Shown one piece after another: positions 22,195-28,072 of a stretch of 28,072 bases of DNA (positions are counted from its first letter, which is position 1; the number at the start of each line of letters is the position of its first letter). The stretch lies in the IMG/VR virus record IMGVR_UViG_3300012006_000022, positions 760 through 28,831 of that record; one strand, 5' to 3'. A program made the position numbers and the translations under genes. The notes beneath the pieces were generated by a model. That model was not told the DNA's origin and did no database searches. It worked only from the letters and a program-made list of their open reading frames with translations. The stretch comes from a virus.

Positions 22195-22357
22195 CTAACA
22201 TTTCCTTGCGAAAGATTTTAAAGTTCCTTGGCCCATCAAAACCTAATTGATAGGATCCATCCACTGCTCGCTTAAGGGTGACCACCAGAATCTTGTTCGG
22301 GTCGGATTCATCCCAGATTAATACCGATTCATTGAATTTTCTTTCTAGTATCAGCAT
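22166..22357 (-). CDS. csrA: CsrA-like RNA-binding translational regulator
   Basis: A 63-aa protein that follows the CsrA pattern from end to end: MLILERKFNESVLIWD (family MLILtRk.gEs..I.d), strands VVTLKR and YQLGFDGPRN, and FKIFRKEML (family ..v.V.R.Ei). The C-terminal Arg of the RNA-binding edge is present (R50); Thr5 of the usual start is replaced by Glu and two residues are inserted after DESD. CsrA dimers bind GGA in mRNA leaders and block or expose ribosome sites. AAGGAG eight bases before ATG, at the end of the previous gene, drives it. It may regulate phage or host genes. Confidence 0.85.
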   Translation of the reverse strand: MLILERKFNESVLIWDESDPNKILVVTLKRAVDGSYQLGFDGPRNFKIFRKEMLDDNNFEDKK

Positions 22358-22362
22358 CCTTG

Positions 22363-22560
22363 CTACTCCTTGTCTGTGGGTTCATCGTCATGTAAGACCG
22401 CCATGTACTCAGCCAAAACTTCTAGGTGTCGTTTCACCCTCCCTTCAATGTGCTTCTGTTGTCGTTTGGTGTTCTCAGGGTGTAACTGGGAACTGAAATC
22501 CAAGACTTTGGACATCTGATCCAGTAACAGGTTCGCCATTTGTTTGGTCATCCTTGCCAT
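22363..22560 (-). CDS. small early protein, unknown
   Basis: A 65-aa helical protein with GGAGG seven bases before ATG (MARMTKQMANLLLDQMSK...). It is charged, with HIEGRVKRHLEVLAEYMAVL and an acidic end (HDDEPTDKE). It is the first gene after the repeat-rich operator-like region and is followed five bases later by csrA. No family is recognised. Confidence 0.65.
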   Translation of the reverse strand: MARMTKQMANLLLDQMSKVLDFSSQLHPENTKRQQKHIEGRVKRHLEVLAEYMAVLHDDEPTDKE

Positions 22561-22609
22561 GTGTTCCTCCTATAAACTTATCCTATCCGAAATGTTTACA
22601 GTTGTCTGT

Positions 22610-22647
22610 CTGACACCTGCCTGACATCTGCCGTCAGAAGTCTGACA
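22610..22647. promoter_or_regulatory. operator-like cluster of TGTCAG repeats
   Basis: CTGACA occurs at 22610-22615, 22621-22626 and 22642-22647, so the copies are 11 and 21 bases apart, one and two helical turns. GTCAGA and TCTGAC form an inverted repeat with a 2-base spacer at 22633-22646. The cluster lies between the winged-helix-like gene and the early genes on the minus strand, the expected place of an operator for a regulator of the early operon. No clear -10/-35 pair was found. Confidence 0.5.
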
Positions 22648-22650
22648 TGG

Positions 22651-22938
22651 CTATCTGTTGATTTTGTAACCACCCTTAGCTCTGATTAGAATCATGCGCT
22701 CGACCATGTTGGACAGGCATGCCCTGAAGCTGCTGCTGTTTTCAAGCTGCATTAGATTTGCTATTTGTTGGGCTGATATGATTTCTTTTTTAACAGACCT
22801 AATCACTAGCAGTTCAAGCTCGGTAAAGAACCGCCAGTGGGAAGGTCGTTTTTTCTTCTTAGGTGTTAAATGGGCATCCTGCCCTGATTGTTCATCCTGA
22901 ACTAGCTTAAACTGTTTCGCATCGTCTTGATTATTCAT
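22651..22938 (-). CDS. small winged-helix-like protein, possible regulator
   Basis: A 95-aa protein with AAAGGA nine bases before ATG. After a polar, Lys-rich start (HLTPKKKKRPSH), the segment FFTELELLVIRSVKKEIISA, then QQIANLMQLENSSSFRACLS and NMVERMILIRAKGGYKINR, reads as a winged HTH: helix, recognition helix, beta wing. It is encoded just after the integrase and just before the repeat-rich operator-like cluster, so it may bind there. Family not recognised. Confidence 0.65.
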   Translation of the reverse strand: MNNQDDAKQFKLVQDEQSGQDAHLTPKKKKRPSHWRFFTELELLVIRSVKKEIISAQQIANLMQLENSSSFRACLSNMVERMILIRAKGGYKINR

Positions 22939-22974
22939 GGTTAGAATCCTTTCTAATGAGTTTTGTCTGAAGTG

Positions 22975-23883
22975 TTAGTTTTGAATCTCAAGGTTAAGTC
23001 CACCAATAAAATCACCACTGGGGATAGGTGTTCCCGCATAGTGACTAGTCATCCGCTGATCAGTATGACCCAGCAATATTCGTGCAGACTCTAGACCATG
23101 CAATGTCTGCATGTGTCTTGCTCGGCCAGAGCGAATACCTCTGATAGTCCATTCAGGTGGGTGCTTTAGAATTCCATTCTTAATTAATTGTAGTGTACAT
23201 TTTTTCACTACTCGCTGGTAGGTTAGCCTTGTTAAAAATCCCTCAATATTTTTTTTACTTGGAAATAGGAATCCTTTTGAGTCTGGTTCAATCTGCTGAA
23301 CAATCCTAATTGCATCAGCCCCAAGGTATAGCTGGCGATCTTGACCCCTCCATGCGCCCTTATGGTCAGGTAAAGTCCAGATCCATAGGTCAGGCTTAAC
23401 TTTGGAAAAGTTGTTGGAATTGATCTGCACGATCTCGCATGGCCTAGCTGCGGTCAGCCAGTGCAGTTGGATCAGGTTAGAAAGATATGTAGGTAAATGT
23501 GGTAGAAGCTCTGCGATTTGTAACCATGTGACAGATTTAGTCCTGACTGGTGGTCTACCCTGCCTTGGGTTTGGCATCCACATAGACTTGCAAGCTAGGT
23601 AGGTTGCTTGTGAAACCTTGCCCTGCTCCCAGCAAAAACCTACCCACCTAATAATCCGGTGTAGGTATTCCCTGATGGTCTTCCTAGCTAAGCCCTGAGC
23701 GATCATGTGATCTCGGAACTTCCGCAGGTGGGTTACAGCTAATTTCTTGGGATCGGGTAAACTGACACACTCTAGGAACTTAGCCTGGGCGCATCTGTGG
23801 GTGGTTAACTCGGTTGAGTTTTGTAGATAGGTCTGGAGGTAGTCCAGAAAATTACGAAACGAAATGGTTACTAAACTTTTCAT
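22975..23883 (-). CDS. int: tyrosine recombinase (phage integrase)
   Basis: Integrase that joins attP to a host tRNA gene. I choose ATG at 23883 (AGGA nine bases upstream) over a TTG at 23907. In the 302-aa product, residues 1-100 are the SAM-like N-terminal domain, and the catalytic domain has Arg I in AARPCEI (R147), a Lys region at LPDHKGAW, the box RGIRSGRARHM (R251; the usual His of HxxR is Arg here), LGHTDQRMTSHY with H273 and the nucleophile Y282. The tail is short. The gene lies 60 bases from the tRNA-derived core. Confidence 0.92.
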   Translation of the reverse strand: MKSLVTISFRNFLDYLQTYLQNSTELTTHRCAQAKFLECVSLPDPKKLAVTHLRKFRDHMIAQGLARKTIREYLHRIIRWVGFCWEQGKVSQATYLACKSMWMPNPRQGRPPVRTKSVTWLQIAELLPHLPTYLSNLIQLHWLTAARPCEIVQINSNNFSKVKPDLWIWTLPDHKGAWRGQDRQLYLGADAIRIVQQIEPDSKGFLFPSKKNIEGFLTRLTYQRVVKKCTLQLIKNGILKHPPEWTIRGIRSGRARHMQTLHGLESARILLGHTDQRMTSHYAGTPIPSGDFIGGLNLEIQN

Positions 23884-23943
23884 AGGTATCCATCCTAATA
23901 AGGGCAATTAAAAACCTTATCTAGGACAAACCACTTATGCGAG

Positions 23944-23990
23944 TCGGGGAGACAGGATTCGAACCTGCGACTTCTTGGTCCCAAACCAAG
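23944..23990 (-). other. attP: attP core: 3' half of tRNA-Pro(TGG)
   Basis: The minus strand from 23990 has the anticodon stem and loop CTTGG TTTGGGA CCAAG with anticodon TGG, a variable region AAGTC, the T-arm GCAGG TTCGAAT CCTGT and the 3' acceptor CTCCCCG with discriminator A at 23944. The 5' half is absent: no CGGGGAG acceptor or D-arm lies upstream, where the 133-aa gene ends at 24009. A half tRNA next to an integrase gene is the usual attP of phages that integrate in tRNA genes and restore the tRNA 3' end. Phage genes on both sides show the unintegrated form. It is not a functional tRNA gene. Confidence 0.88.
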
Positions 23991-24008
23991 CGACTTTGTA
24001 CTAGATAA

Positions 24009-24410
24009 TTAGAAGTCTAGTGGATCATCCTCTGGCATGTCAAGGGTAATTCTTCTAGGTGCCCAATTATTTGATAACACACCCTTGCGTTTCTTCATCG
24101 ATCCATCTGATTTAAAAAAACAATCCGGTGTTAATGCTGCATCATCTGGATGGTGGATTTCCCTTCCATCTTGAAGCCTCTGCGCCATTACTTCCATCTT
24201 TTCATTGGATCCTGGTAGATACTCAGTCGGGTGATCAGCTAATCCAGTAGGTGTAAATATTGACTGGGTGTCTCGCTCTACCCTGTGTCTGGTTTCAATC
24301 TTTAATGGGTCGGATTCTGGCCTCTGATAACAGGCTAGGCAGAGGTTTCTAGATTTGTGTGGTTTCGTTTGTCCGCATAATAAACATTCAATCAGCCGGA
24401 CTGTAGGCAT
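24009..24410 (-). CDS. zinc-ribbon protein with acidic DDPLDF tail
   Basis: A 133-aa protein (AGGA before ATG). The N-terminus has a zinc ribbon, ECLLCGQTKPH then NLCLACYQ (CxxC...CxxC). The centre is polar, and the C-terminus is acidic, ending DMPEDDPLDF, which resembles the SSB-type tip that recruits DNA repair proteins. It is the last gene before the attP core. It may be a small DNA-binding or adaptor protein; the family is not recognised. Confidence 0.65.
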   Translation of the reverse strand: MPTVRLIECLLCGQTKPHKSRNLCLACYQRPESDPLKIETRHRVERDTQSIFTPTGLADHPTEYLPGSNEKMEVMAQRLQDGREIHHPDDAALTPDCFFKSDGSMKKRKGVLSNNWAPRRITLDMPEDDPLDF

Positions 24411-24434
24411 AGAGGATCCTAGTGCGGATCCATC

Positions 24435-24755
24435 CTAAGGTCTGGTTTCAATCTTCTTATAATACCTGACACAGTCCATCCTAACATCTTTATTATGACT
24501 CTTCCAGCTCAGCAGATGACCATGGACAAAGTGACAGCGACCACTACCCATGCAGAGGGTAATCATATTTTCAAAAGATAGTTCTAGGGATCTGTCAAGG
24601 TGGTATGGAATGACATGGTGAACCTCTAGCTTATCACTGCTACCACATGCAGCGCAAAAGGGATTCAACTTTAGAAACTGGGTTCGGACCCCAGGCCATT
24701 TAGATGACCTAGGGATTCCAAAACATAATCGATCTGGCTGCCTAGAGTGCAGCAT
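24435..24755 (-). CDS. HNH endonuclease
   Basis: A 106-aa HNH protein: SSKWPGVRTQFLKLNPFCAA (helix and CxxC), SDKLEVHHVIPYHLDRSLEL with the catalytic HH and NMITLCMGSGRCHFVHGHLL, then WKSHNKDVRMD. The block R...WP.vR..fl...p.Ca.Cg with EVHH.iPyHl and CHf.hGHl.nWks.N is a pattern I associate with Planctomycetes and their phages. It overlaps the upstream gene by 14 bases. Since the terminase HNH is elsewhere, this one may be an accessory or mobile nuclease. Confidence 0.88.
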   Translation of the reverse strand: MLHSRQPDRLCFGIPRSSKWPGVRTQFLKLNPFCAACGSSDKLEVHHVIPYHLDRSLELSFENMITLCMGSGRCHFVHGHLLSWKSHNKDVRMDCVRYYKKIETRP

Positions 24756-25071
24756 TAATGATCATCTTGATCAGGACTTTCAGAACAATTGCCCAGGGGA
24801 TAATGCCAAGCTCAACTGGTGCGCCCTCTGCGGGTCGTTGATACTCACCCTTAAGCTTTTCTAAAAGGGCTACCACCTCATCATCCGAGATGGGGTAGTC
24901 TTGCACAGGTTCAGCCTCTGCGCTTTTCACTGGAACTTGAGTAGCAGCGTAACCTGCCAAATTCCATGCAGCGTTCAAAGCTGTTTGCAGGGGAATAGGT
25001 TTGCCCCTGAGTCTGTCGATTAATATTCCAACACCCTCTATAGGTAGGTCTTGCGGGAATGGTAGTAACAT
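24742..25071 (-). CDS. unknown protein with C-terminal hydrophobic helix
   Basis: A 109-aa protein (TAATG overlap with the upstream gene). It has LPIEGVGILIDRLRGKPI, an acidic centre (QDYPISDDEVVALLEKLKG) and a C-terminal hydrophobic helix (IPWAIVLKVLIKMIIN) that may enter a membrane. The context of small membrane proteins and a peptidase suggests a lysis or envelope role, but the family is unknown. Confidence 0.6.
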   Translation of the reverse strand: MLLPFPQDLPIEGVGILIDRLRGKPIPLQTALNAAWNLAGYAATQVPVKSAEAEPVQDYPISDDEVVALLEKLKGEYQRPAEGAPVELGIIPWAIVLKVLIKMIINAAL

Positions 25072-25346
25072 TATTTCTTCTCCTGTGATTCCAGAGAATC
25101 TGAAATCTTTTGTGTAAGGTTAATAATTTGACTGCTTTGATCGTGCTGGGTTTCAACGATCCTACTGATGCCAGCTTCTAACCTGTCTAGGAATACTAGG
25201 TGCCTTTGATGGATTGGCATTAGGATGTTGTTTCCTAACCATCTAGCAGAGTTGTGCAGGCCATAACCAATTGCTATAAGGGCCACACATGGTAGCCCTA
25301 ATCGATCAATGATAGTTAGCCAGTCAAAACTATACACAGCGACCAC
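25071..25346 (-). CDS. small membrane protein with C-terminal coiled coil, holin-like
   Basis: A 91-aa protein. The start may be GTG at 25346 or, with AAGGGG about eight bases before it, GTG at 25337 (88 aa). One membrane segment (LGLPCVALIAIGYGLH) is followed by a cytosolic-type coiled coil (RLEAGISRIVETQHDQSS, then IINLTQKISDSLESQ). Single-span holins and phage membrane anchors look like this, but so do spanin-like or pore-control proteins. It overlaps both neighbours. Confidence 0.6.
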   Translation of the reverse strand: MVAVYSFDWLTIIDRLGLPCVALIAIGYGLHNSARWLGNNILMPIHQRHLVFLDRLEAGISRIVETQHDQSSQIINLTQKISDSLESQEKK

Positions 25347-25512
25347 CCCTTTTAAATTTGCCTTTGATTCTTAATCGGTCTCGGGTGATTTTCTTTACTG
25401 GTCCGGTGTAAACTGCTGCACCAGATACACAAGATTTAGAATAGCGTTTGCATTCTTCACAGGAAGAATCTACTGGGGTCATCGCCAAGATTGCTGCTAC
25501 GATAAAATACAT
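25330..25512 (-). CDS. small secreted Cys-rich protein
   Basis: The ATG at 25512 is preferred, with AGGAG five bases upstream (a longer start at 25536 lacks one). The 60-aa product begins MYFIVAAILAMTPVDSS, a short signal peptide, then CEECKRYSKSC with three Cys, and ends basic (KGKFKRGGRC). It lies between the peptidase and the holin-like gene. It may be a secreted partner in lysis; unknown family. Confidence 0.55.
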   Translation of the reverse strand: MYFIVAAILAMTPVDSSCEECKRYSKSCVSGAAVYTGPVKKITRDRLRIKGKFKRGGRCV

Positions 25513-25523
25513 ACTGACTCCTG

Positions 25524-26438
25524 TTAAATTAACCAATCGAGTTTCTGTACTGGGAAACCCTCAAAATTAGATAGGGAAAACACTTCCCCATCCTTACAGA
25601 TCCATTCCATATCTTTTGCTGTGATCCAAAAACCACCTTCTGGTTCATGGTAATGTCCTGGGCTTTTGCCATGACAGACACCCCATGAATTCTGAATCCA
25701 GAAAATATCTTTAAGCTCGGGATGATCGGCCCACCCAAGACAGCACATCTGATGACCCCACTGGGTCACCCTTCTATTTAAGATGACTGCTGGATTTCCT
25801 GTGATGGGTGGGGCCATTTCTCCACCCCAGTTGCTAGCACAGGTTAAGGGATACCCATTGATCAAAGCTGCCTTGGCTTCTTGCCATGACTTGATTCTGG
25901 CTGATGTTTGCAGAGTGTATTTTTTACTCTGTAGAAGGAATGCAGGTTTGATTGCTGCACCATCTGACCACTGCATTTCAGCAGCTTCCCCCCATGTCCA
26001 TGCACCATCTACTAATTTGGGTTTGGGTACTGATGGATCATCGGATGGAAGGGTGCCAAATTTCATCAAGGCTTCAATAGCTGCACTACCGAAACTGCCC
26101 TCACCCTTACCAGACATCCCAGCGAGTTCGCGCGATTTTCCATAAGGCAATAACCAGAATGGACAGACTGGATTTTCAAGCTGACCGAGTTGGTTTACTT
26201 CAATCGATTCAAGGCACCACAAAGCCATTCCTAGGCCATTTCCTACACAACTTCCTGTCATCTGATAGAAGGGTTTATGATCGTAAATAAAGCGATAAAG
26301 AAGGGCTGAGGTGGGTTCTTTGTATTTGCCCCTGATCTTAAAGGGTTCCCATCGAGATTGAATTTGGGAATCCAGTTCTATCTGTTCTGATGTGCGGTCA
26401 CTGGGTGGAATCCATCCTAGATTGGTTGGTCCGGTCAT
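25524..26438 (-). CDS. papain-fold (C1-like) cysteine peptidase
   Basis: A 304-aa protein with the C1 order: oxyanion Gln and nucleophile in QMTGSCVGNGLGMAL (Q59, C64), the catalytic His in QWGHQMCCLGW (H229) and Asn in FWIQNSWGV (N250), the usual NSWG. No signal peptide is seen. It could be a virion-carried or cytosolic protease that cuts host or cell-wall-associated protein, or an endolysin-like enzyme acting after membrane disruption, because the following genes are membrane proteins. A pre-neck Pro/Trp-rich segment (GWIPPSDRT) may be a binding part. ATGA overlaps link it to the gene before. Confidence 0.82.
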   Translation of the reverse strand: MTGPTNLGWIPPSDRTSEQIELDSQIQSRWEPFKIRGKYKEPTSALLYRFIYDHKPFYQMTGSCVGNGLGMALWCLESIEVNQLGQLENPVCPFWLLPYGKSRELAGMSGKGEGSFGSAAIEALMKFGTLPSDDPSVPKPKLVDGAWTWGEAAEMQWSDGAAIKPAFLLQSKKYTLQTSARIKSWQEAKAALINGYPLTCASNWGGEMAPPITGNPAVILNRRVTQWGHQMCCLGWADHPELKDIFWIQNSWGVCHGKSPGHYHEPEGGFWITAKDMEWICKDGEVFSLSNFEGFPVQKLDWLI

Positions 26439-27097
26439 TTAGTTATTCGTTCCAATGCCTTAGATATTTCCAGAAATTTCCCAGATATCATCTTTTTTAT
26501 TTTTTCATCCAGTTTTGCATCTGGATCAGTTGGGAAATTTACTAGCTCTGATTGTATCCTTACTCTTATTTCTCGCAAATCTGAAGGGCTAAGCACCCTT
26601 GCCACTGCTTCTTTGCATAGCCCTAATAACTCCCCTGCGGTTTGGACTTCCTCACCCTTCACAGTGCTGGCAAAGCTGGCATAAAGGCTGGATAGTTTGT
26701 TCACTTTCCCTTGTTTGTCATCCTCTGTGAGTGACACATAAAGGGATTTTAATTCCTTCTGAAGTTTGCTAGTTGTTTCATCGGGTGTGGGTATTGGTTC
26801 GGGTGGATCCCCAATAATGACAGTAGTGATGACTGGCTTAGATGCTGCATCACCTTTGGCAGCATAGGCCAAGACTCGATACTTACCAGGGTTGTTTGCA
26901 GATACTACTGCGGTGGTGGTATCCCTGAGAAGCTCCACTGGGAAAAGGTTTAGACCTGAATCCAGCACCACCCATTGAACGGACTTGCAATCGGTGACTG
27001 ATGGGATGCTGATAAAAGCTCCAGGCTGACCATGGATTTCTTGTGGCAGAGTAACCTGCTGACCTAGGGCTAATAGTAGAATGGGTATTAGGTTCAT
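26435..27097 (-). CDS. exported protein with PKD/Ig-like domain, unknown
   Basis: A 220-aa protein that starts MNLIPILLLALGQQVTLPQE, a short signal peptide. Residues about 20-95 form a beta sandwich-like domain: GQPGAFISIPSVTDCKSVQW, ending in KYRVLAYAAKGDAASKPV, with the typical linker GDPPEPIPTPDE. The rest is helical and Lys/Glu-rich (LQKELKSLYVSLTEDDKQ, ISGKFLEISKALERI). It overlaps the peptidase gene by ATGA and may be exported to act with it. Similar short PKD-like exported proteins are common in planctomycetes. Confidence 0.65.
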   Translation of the reverse strand: MNLIPILLLALGQQVTLPQEIHGQPGAFISIPSVTDCKSVQWVVLDSGLNLFPVELLRDTTTAVVSANNPGKYRVLAYAAKGDAASKPVITTVIIGDPPEPIPTPDETTSKLQKELKSLYVSLTEDDKQGKVNKLSSLYASFASTVKGEEVQTAGELLGLCKEAVARVLSPSDLREIRVRIQSELVNFPTDPDAKLDEKIKKMISGKFLEISKALERITK

Positions 27098-27297
27098 GGT
27101 TGCGCCTTGAGTAATTTTGTTTCTGGTTCCACATACCCCATAGAAACTACCGCAGTTTCTCTATCTGTAAACCAAAACCACCCTTCTACTGGGTAGGTGT
27201 ATTCTTCATGCTGGTTTTCATACAGTGCGTAGTCTGGCCCCTGCACCGTAGTAGGAGCTTCTAGTAATTCGCTGCCGTCTATTTTGTAAAATGGCAT
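27094..27297 (-). CDS. small protein, unknown
   Basis: The start is taken at ATG 27297 (AAGGA six bases upstream), giving 67 aa: MPFYKIDGSELLEAPTT, then YALYENQHEEYTYPVEGWFW and FTDRETAVVSMG. Acidic and aromatic, without Cys or membrane parts. It follows the fibre-like gene, and its stop overlaps the next start as ATGA. It may be a tail fibre chaperone or an accessory fibre part. Confidence 0.6.
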   Translation of the reverse strand: MPFYKIDGSELLEAPTTVQGPDYALYENQHEEYTYPVEGWFWFTDRETAVVSMGYVEPETKLLKAQP

Positions 27298-27306
27298 AGT
27301 CAATCC

Positions 27307-28072
27307 TTAGAAAGTAACAGTCCATCCCTTGAGAGTGGCGATAGTGGAATTTAAAACTCTTGCCGTGACGGTGGTTGCACCGGATGCGGATGCTGGCACA
27401 CTCAGCGTAATATTGGTGTTGGTGGTAATAGCTGTAATCGTGGTTGGATAATTCACCGTACCACTGCCGTCTGTGGTTAGTGCGATTGCAACACCGCCTA
27501 CGGTTAACGCTAATTGAAATGTGTTTGCTGCTGTTGAAATAACATAGTAGGTGGTGTTGATAATCACGCCAGTGGTTGTGACTATGGTTGCAAAAGAAAC
27601 TGGTGTTCCGTTAGCGAGTCCGTGTGCTGTCCTAGTCACGGTGTCACCTGTGTCTTGAAGCGTTACCGCTACTGCGTCTGAAACGCCTGTCGTGCCGGTG
27701 ACATACATGCCAACGGTGTAGCCTGTGGTGGATGCCATTGTTACGGTGGTTGACCCTGCTGTCCTTGTTCCAGATAATGCGATTGCTGTGACTACACCAT
27801 AGTTTCCGGTAACGGTAATTGTCTGCGATGCCCCTGCACCTAGATTGGTAAACACTTCTTCCAGTCGAGCCTTGGAAAGTTTGCATGATGCGTAGGAGAT
27901 CGTAAACTTTGTGTTTGTCATTGCGTTTTTTGAAAGCTGGCTGCAAGTGTTAAATATACTTGCAAAGTTTCCAGTCGTAACCGCTGCCGTATTAAATAAC
28001 GGTACGGCTTGCAGGGCTGAGCAATTCTGAAACATGCTAGTCATATTGGTTGCTGCTGCCGTATTAAATAAC
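27307..28072 (-). CDS. BspA/DUF285-like repeat fibre protein, partial at right edge
   Basis: The frame is open to the window edge and its 5' end lies outside. The visible N-terminal part shows BspA-type leucine-rich units with a period of about 24: LFNTAAATNMTSMFQNCSAL then LFNTAAVTTGNFASIFNTCS. A typical BspA end follows (KARLEEVFTNLGAGASQTI), then beta-rich repeats with the phage tail pattern TAHGLANGTPVSF, INTTYYVISTAANTFQLALT and GSGTVNY, and the end LKGWTVTF. DUF285 repeats mediate binding to surfaces; here they probably form a receptor-binding tail protein. Confidence 0.75.
   Translation of the reverse strand, partial: LFNTAAATNMTSMFQNCSALQAVPLFNTAAVTTGNFASIFNTCSQLSKNAMTNTKFTISYASCKLSKARLEEVFTNLGAGASQTITVTGNYGVVTAIALSGTRTAGSTTVTMASTTGYTVGMYVTGTTGVSDAVAVTLQDTGDTVTRTAHGLANGTPVSFATIVTTTGVIINTTYYVISTAANTFQLALTVGGVAIALTTDGSGTVNYPTTITAITTNTNITLSVPASASGATTVTARVLNSTIATLKGWTVTF

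Noticed and set aside
23939-24008. Functional tRNA-Pro gene
   Set aside because: No 5' acceptor strand or D-arm is present upstream; only the 3' half remains, as in attP.
27644-27946. 100-codon frame inside the BspA-like gene
   Set aside because: It is rich in Arg/His and lies within the better-supported repeat protein frame; a shadow.

Overview
The window is a contiguous piece of a tailed, siphovirus-like temperate phage with an HK97-type head. Every supported gene lies on the minus strand, so transcription runs from high to low coordinates. Most neighbours overlap by ATGA or TAATG, or sit a few bases apart behind a Shine-Dalgarno sequence. The host cannot be named with certainty. The moderate G+C by eye, the BspA/DUF285-like repeats, the papain-like peptidase and the HNH protein at 24435-24755 remind me of phages of Planctomycetes-like bacteria; this is a weak inference.

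Layout in transcription order. (1) 28072-24009: a BspA-like receptor-binding or fibre protein cut by the window edge, two accessory proteins, a papain-fold cysteine peptidase, small secreted and membrane proteins in the position of a lysis cassette, an HNH nuclease and a zinc-ribbon protein. (2) 23990-22651: the 3' half of a tRNA-Pro(TGG), which I read as the attP core, then a tyrosine integrase and a small winged-helix-like protein. (3) 22647-18912: early genes behind a repeat-rich operator-like region: a 65-aa protein, a CsrA homologue, a putative RecT/Red-beta-like annealing protein, a Gp157 protein, an SSB-like protein with a DDLPF tail, an AlpA-like DNA-binding protein, an AT-rich HNH protein and two small phage proteins, ending in a long stem-loop. 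(4) 18796-15828: a replication-initiator-like protein, a CxxCxGxG protein, a PD-(D/E)XK-like nuclease, a zinc-ribbon gene without a normal start codon, RusA and a terminase-linked HNH. (5) 15831-869: packaging and morphogenesis, namely a hidden 49-aa gene, TerS (P27), TerL, portal, prohead protease, a HAD phosphatase part, a membrane protein, a terminator, a promoter with structured leader, major capsid protein, connectors, tail terminator, tail tube, G/GT chaperones, tape measure and tail-tip/fibre proteins. (6) 869-1: a second fibre-like gene cut by the edge.

The most notable observations are these. First, a dnaX-type A AAA AAG slippery site at the end of the prohead protease gene, followed by a stem-loop, would by -1 frameshifting complete a HAD phosphatase whose nucleophile motif is encoded before the slip and the rest after it. 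Second, the major capsid gene has its own terminator-promoter-leader unit, whose RNA can fold in two mutually exclusive ways, one of them hiding the Shine-Dalgarno sequence. Third, the phage carries a CsrA homologue. Fourth, the attP core is a half tRNA lying between phage genes on both sides, so the sequence represents the unintegrated genome or a circular/concatemeric assembly. No CI-like repressor, classical glycosidase/amidase endolysin or DNA polymerase was recognised in the window.
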